Part shown: in pieces, positions 6,594-8,655 of the stretch
Layout: the number at the start of each line of letters is the position of its first letter
Position numbering within the stretch: position 1 is the first letter of the stretch
Source: Crocinitomix sp.
GTDB lineage: Bacteria; Bacteroidota; Bacteroidia; Flavobacteriales_D; Crocinitomicaceae
NCBI GenBank assembly: GCA_020849935.1
Contig: JADZFJ010000113.1
Location: 1 to 8,655, forward strand
Reading direction: 5' to 3'
DNA: 8,655 nucleotides
The notes under the pieces: model-generated
Told to the model about the DNA's origin: nothing
Databases searched by the model: none
The model's input: only the letters and a program-made list of their open reading frames with translations
Position numbers and translations under genes: made by a program

Positions 6594-7438
6594 TAAAATT
6601 AGTAATTTTTTTCCTTGCAATGGGGAGTATTTTTTCCTCGTTCGGTCAATTAGATGGGGATTTTGAAAAAAGAAATTCATCCCGAAAAAGTGATAATCCA
6701 TTTTCGCAAGAAAAAACATGGGGTTATTTGCTTTGGAGCGAAAATGCCAGTCATTATCGCCCAATTGGGTGGCATGTAGATTTGGGTTTAACCTACATGG
6801 CTGGAAATAATGCGGATGATGAAGGAAGAAACTACGATTTATCTCCCTCTGGCACTCCTGGCTATTATTTAGAGGGTGGTATGCAACATCTTTTTAAAAA
6901 TCGAAAAATACTTTTCAATTATGTCGATTGGGGAATTGGCCTAAAGCACTTTGGTGGTTTGGAGAAATATACGTTCGAGTCAGTTTCAGATCTTGGAAGT
7001 TTTAATTTTGGTTCCGTTTTTGCTCGTGGTGCTATTCATAGTATTTGGCAATTTACTAAATACAATTTCTTTGATCAATCGATTGGGTTTAATGTAGATT
7101 ACAGAATTTATGGAGGAAAAGATAAACAGGCAGAAGGAGATTATCTTTCACCAATTCCTTCCGATAATCAAGGGAAATTTGTTGCACAATTGCATTATTC
7201 ACTCGGTTTTGGGATTAAAATGAAAGATGGTTTGTTTTTGGTGCCTACCGTTCAAACACCTATTTTAACCATGGTGAATTTTAATGATTTTAATCCTTCG
7301 CACAAATGGTTTAATAGCCGCTATCAACCCTTAATATTTACGGTAAAACTCGCATGGCTTTTACCAAAGTCTGGTTGTCCAAAAGTATTTGATACAGATG
7401 GGGAGCGCCAGTCGTTGGAATATGAAATGAGACAATAA
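6590..7438 (+). CDS. Secreted, probable outer-membrane beta-barrel protein, 282 aa, coupled to kmo
   Basis: No named family is recognised. Residues 1-19 are a signal peptide (MIK, hydrophobic core, SSFG before Q20). The mature part has no transmembrane helix but many alternating aromatic/glycine strands, for example GWHVDLGLTYMAG (60-72), GYYLEGGMQHLF (91-102), ILFNYVDWGIGLKHFGG (107-123), QSIGFNVDYRIYGG (163-176), FVAQLHYSLGFGIKM (197-211) and QPLIFTVKLAWLLP (246-259). This pattern is typical of small Bacteroidota outer-membrane barrels. The C-terminus (SGCPKVFDTDGERQ, then acidic/polar) contains the only cysteine, C263. The ATG shares ATGA with the kmo stop codon, which points to translational coupling and joint regulation. 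A role in passage of kynurenine-pathway compounds is conceivable, but nothing in the sequence demonstrates it. Confidence 0.8.
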   Translation: MIKLVIFFLAMGSIFSSFGQLDGDFEKRNSSRKSDNPFSQEKTWGYLLWSENASHYRPIGWHVDLGLTYMAGNNADDEGRNYDLSPSGTPGYYLEGGMQHLFKNRKILFNYVDWGIGLKHFGGLEKYTFESVSDLGSFNFGSVFARGAIHSIWQFTKYNFFDQSIGFNVDYRIYGGKDKQAEGDYLSPIPSDNQGKFVAQLHYSLGFGIKMKDGLFLVPTVQTPILTMVNFNDFNPSHKWFNSRYQPLIFTVKLAWLLPKSGCPKVFDTDGERQSLEYEMRQ

Positions 7439-7569
7439 ATGAATTATTGATATATTTTGATAGCATATCAGATAAGTTATATGCCGTATATTTTATTTTA
7501 ATTCGATCGGTTAATCGATTGCATCTTAAGGATTTCTTATTTTCGATGTGAACTTTAATAATAGACGCG
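7439..7569. promoter_or_regulatory. Gap with overlapping weak inverted repeats and a possible promoter
   Basis: No GC-rich terminator follows the barrel gene. Two AT-rich six-base inverted repeats share one arm: TGATAT (7448-7453) with ATATCA (7465-7470), and GCATAT (7463-7468) with ATATGC (7479-7484). A T-rich stretch follows the second, so it could only be a weak terminator. Further on, TTG at 7519-7521 and TATTTTCG at 7538-7545 (one mismatch from TAnnTTTG) are separated by 16 bases, a borderline promoter for the gene at 7570. The near-palindrome ATCGGTTAATCGAT (7506-7519) abuts this TTG and could be an operator. Confidence 0.35.
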
Positions 7570-8337
7570 ATGAAAATGAAATTAATTGGAATGTTGGGAT
7601 TTACAGGATTAATTGCCCAATTTACCCTTGCACAAACACCAAATTTACATCCTAAAGTAGATTTAAGGCTTGGAATTACCAGTGATGAGGGAACGAATGG
7701 ATTAGCAGTCGCTTACAATCCTAGTAAAAATTTATATTACACTGTTTATGCTGGAAATGCACTTTTTACCATGGAAGTACATAAAAGCACTGGTGAGTCG
7801 ATCAAAGTAATGCCAATTGGCGGTGATTTACGCGGATTATGGTACAATGAGTCGAAAGCGCGTTTAGAAGGAATTTTATATGGGAATGCTGGCACCTGCT
7901 CATTTGAGTTAGATGGAAATGGTTTTCCTTCGACTATCTCAACAACTAGTTTTGACTATGGAATGGGCGCTCAAGATGTCGCAGTTTACAATAAGGGAAA
8001 GGTTTATTTCGCAGATTATTCTGGGGTAACTAGTTTTAAGCAAGATAAAGGCAAAGGTAAACTCAGTAAACATGTTGATATCGCAAACTATACAACCATT
8101 AATTTTGGTGGTTTTATTCATACGGGAGTTGCTGGGTATGAATTTGGATTTTTTGATTACGAAGAAAATCGTTTACTTTTAGTGAATGCTAAAACCAATC
8201 GAATCACCGCGAAGGTTATTATAGATGTGGAAGATGCGGTTGAATCTTTAGAAAATTTCAGAATCTCTTATTGCAATAATCGTTTGTTTATCTATGACGG
8301 ATCAAACAGAGAATGGATTGGATACAAAATTTTCTAA
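7570..8337 (+). CDS. Secreted propeller-like protein of unknown function, 255 aa
   Basis: Residues 1-21 form a signal peptide (MKMK, hydrophobic core, TLA before Q22). The mature protein has no transmembrane helix. It shows about five repeated beta units in which a strand of hydrophobic/aromatic residues precedes a turn and another strand: GLAVAYNPSKNLYYTVY (44-60), LRGLWYNESKARLEGILYG (87-105), AQDVAVYNKGKVYFADYSG (134-152), YEFGFFDYEENRLLLVNAKT (190-209) and ENFRISYCNNRLFIYDGSN (228-246). This resembles degenerate beta-propeller blades (WD40/NHL/YncE-like architectures), but no blade carries a full family signature, so no ligand or enzyme role is assigned. The repeats are short for a complete propeller. 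It may be transcribed from its own promoter in the preceding gap or by read-through from the kynurenine operon. A good terminator follows 52 bases after the stop. Confidence 0.75.
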   Translation: MKMKLIGMLGFTGLIAQFTLAQTPNLHPKVDLRLGITSDEGTNGLAVAYNPSKNLYYTVYAGNALFTMEVHKSTGESIKVMPIGGDLRGLWYNESKARLEGILYGNAGTCSFELDGNGFPSTISTTSFDYGMGAQDVAVYNKGKVYFADYSGVTSFKQDKGKGKLSKHVDIANYTTINFGGFIHTGVAGYEFGFFDYEENRLLLVNAKTNRITAKVIIDVEDAVESLENFRISYCNNRLFIYDGSNREWIGYKIF

Positions 8338-8389
8338 GCGATATATTTCGCCTTCTTATGTAAATTGAGATCACATTAAGCTATGGAAC

Positions 8390-8434
8390 AAATCCTGTCA
8401 CCGAATCAAATTTTCGGGGCAGGATTTTTTGTTT
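8390..8434 (+). terminator. Intrinsic terminator after the propeller-like gene
   Basis: AAATCCTG (8390-8397) pairs perfectly with CAGGATTT (8420-8427). An inner stem CCGAA (8401-8405) pairs with TTCGG (8413-8417), with a small TCA/GG internal loop between the stems and a seven-base apical loop. The stem runs into TTTTTTGTTT. The polarity fits plus-strand transcription ending downstream of 8337. Since no good terminator occurs after kynU, kmo or the barrel gene, this may close the whole unit from 3740. Confidence 0.85.
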
Positions 8435-8590
8435 AGGAGATATTCGTTTTAATATCCAATTAATAAGCTCGGTAAAGGAATTAAATAAGCTCAGAGCTCC
8501 AATTTTATAAATTGAGTAATCAGGGTCAGTTTTCGGAACAATGGCTGTTTGTTGGTTCAATAAGACGAATTAACCATCCTTCACGGAAAT
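8435..8590. other. Intergenic stretch with short repeats, no gene seen
   Basis: I see no coding frame with family resemblance. AATAAGCTC occurs twice, at 8462-8470 and 8484-8492, 22 bases apart. The second copy runs into the perfect short palindrome AGCTCAGAGCT (8488-8498). These are small enough to be chance. Together with the two terminators, this is an inter-operon gap between genes that probably converge. Confidence 0.5.
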
Positions 8591-8625
8591 AAAAAAGGGG
8601 ATCACCAATGGCGATCCCCTTTTTT
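8591..8625 (-). terminator. Strong symmetrical intrinsic terminator, better paired on the minus strand
   Basis: GGGGATC (8597-8603) pairs with GATCCCC (8613-8619), and CC (8605-8606) with GG (8610-8611), around a three-base loop. The flanks are A6 (8591-8596) and T6 (8620-8625), so either strand ends in a U-run. The one non-Watson-Crick position, 8604/8612, is an A.C mismatch in the plus transcript but a G.U wobble in the minus transcript. The minus-strand hairpin is therefore fully paired. This suggests it primarily ends a minus-strand gene lying beyond the right edge, with some bidirectional action. Confidence 0.88.
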
Positions 8626-8655
8626 ATATTAAATCTTTACTAATTATTTACTTCC

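Noticed and set aside
8383..8436. A 17-codon frame starting ATGGAACAA
   Set aside because: It coincides almost exactly with the intrinsic terminator hairpin and its U-tract, which explains the sequence better than a peptide.

Overview
The window looks like ordinary chromosome from an AT-rich member of the Bacteroidota, most likely a Flavobacteriales-type organism. The reasons are the base composition, the near absence of Shine-Dalgarno sites, a Bacteroidota-type -7 box (TAnnTTTG) upstream of kynU, secreted proteins whose signal peptides end in ...FAQ, ...SFTQ or ...LAQ, and protein family variants typical of that phylum. The assignment rests on style and family resemblance; there is no rRNA or other marker here. 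No mobile element, CRISPR array, tRNA or rRNA was seen.

Layout. Positions 1-500 (minus strand) hold the N-terminal 166 codons of a secreted CAP/SCP-domain protein that runs off the left edge. Positions 501-833 are an AT-rich divergent intergenic region. Next come two plus-strand genes in tight array: a secreted or membrane protein of unknown function (834-1535) and a UbiA-prenyltransferase-like integral membrane protein (1541-2371) that probably uses a TTG start. hemL (minus, 2384-3679), the tetrapyrrole enzyme glutamate-1-semialdehyde aminomutase, converges on that pair and diverges from kynU across a 60-base gap.

The centre of the window is a compact plus-strand kynurenine operon: kynU (3740-5035), a previously easy-to-miss 70-residue single-span membrane protein overlapping its 3' end (5022-5234), kmo (5241-6593), and a secreted, probably outer-membrane beta-barrel protein (6590-7438) whose ATG overlaps the kmo stop codon. 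KMO makes 3-hydroxykynurenine from kynurenine, and KynU cleaves it to 3-hydroxyanthranilate and alanine. The early step (tryptophan dioxygenase) and the later one (3-hydroxyanthranilate dioxygenase) are not in the window. The KynU residues that align with the human specificity residues agree with 3-hydroxykynurenine being the substrate.

After a 131-base gap without a convincing terminator lies a secreted, propeller-like protein of unknown function (7570-8337), followed by a good intrinsic terminator (8390-8434). A second, very strong symmetrical terminator lies at 8591-8625. It pairs better on the minus strand, which suggests that a minus-strand gene ends just beyond the right edge. The most interesting material is the pair of uncharacterised envelope proteins (small single-span protein and barrel) built into the kmo/kynU operon, and the UbiA-like protein that keeps only the second aspartate motif.
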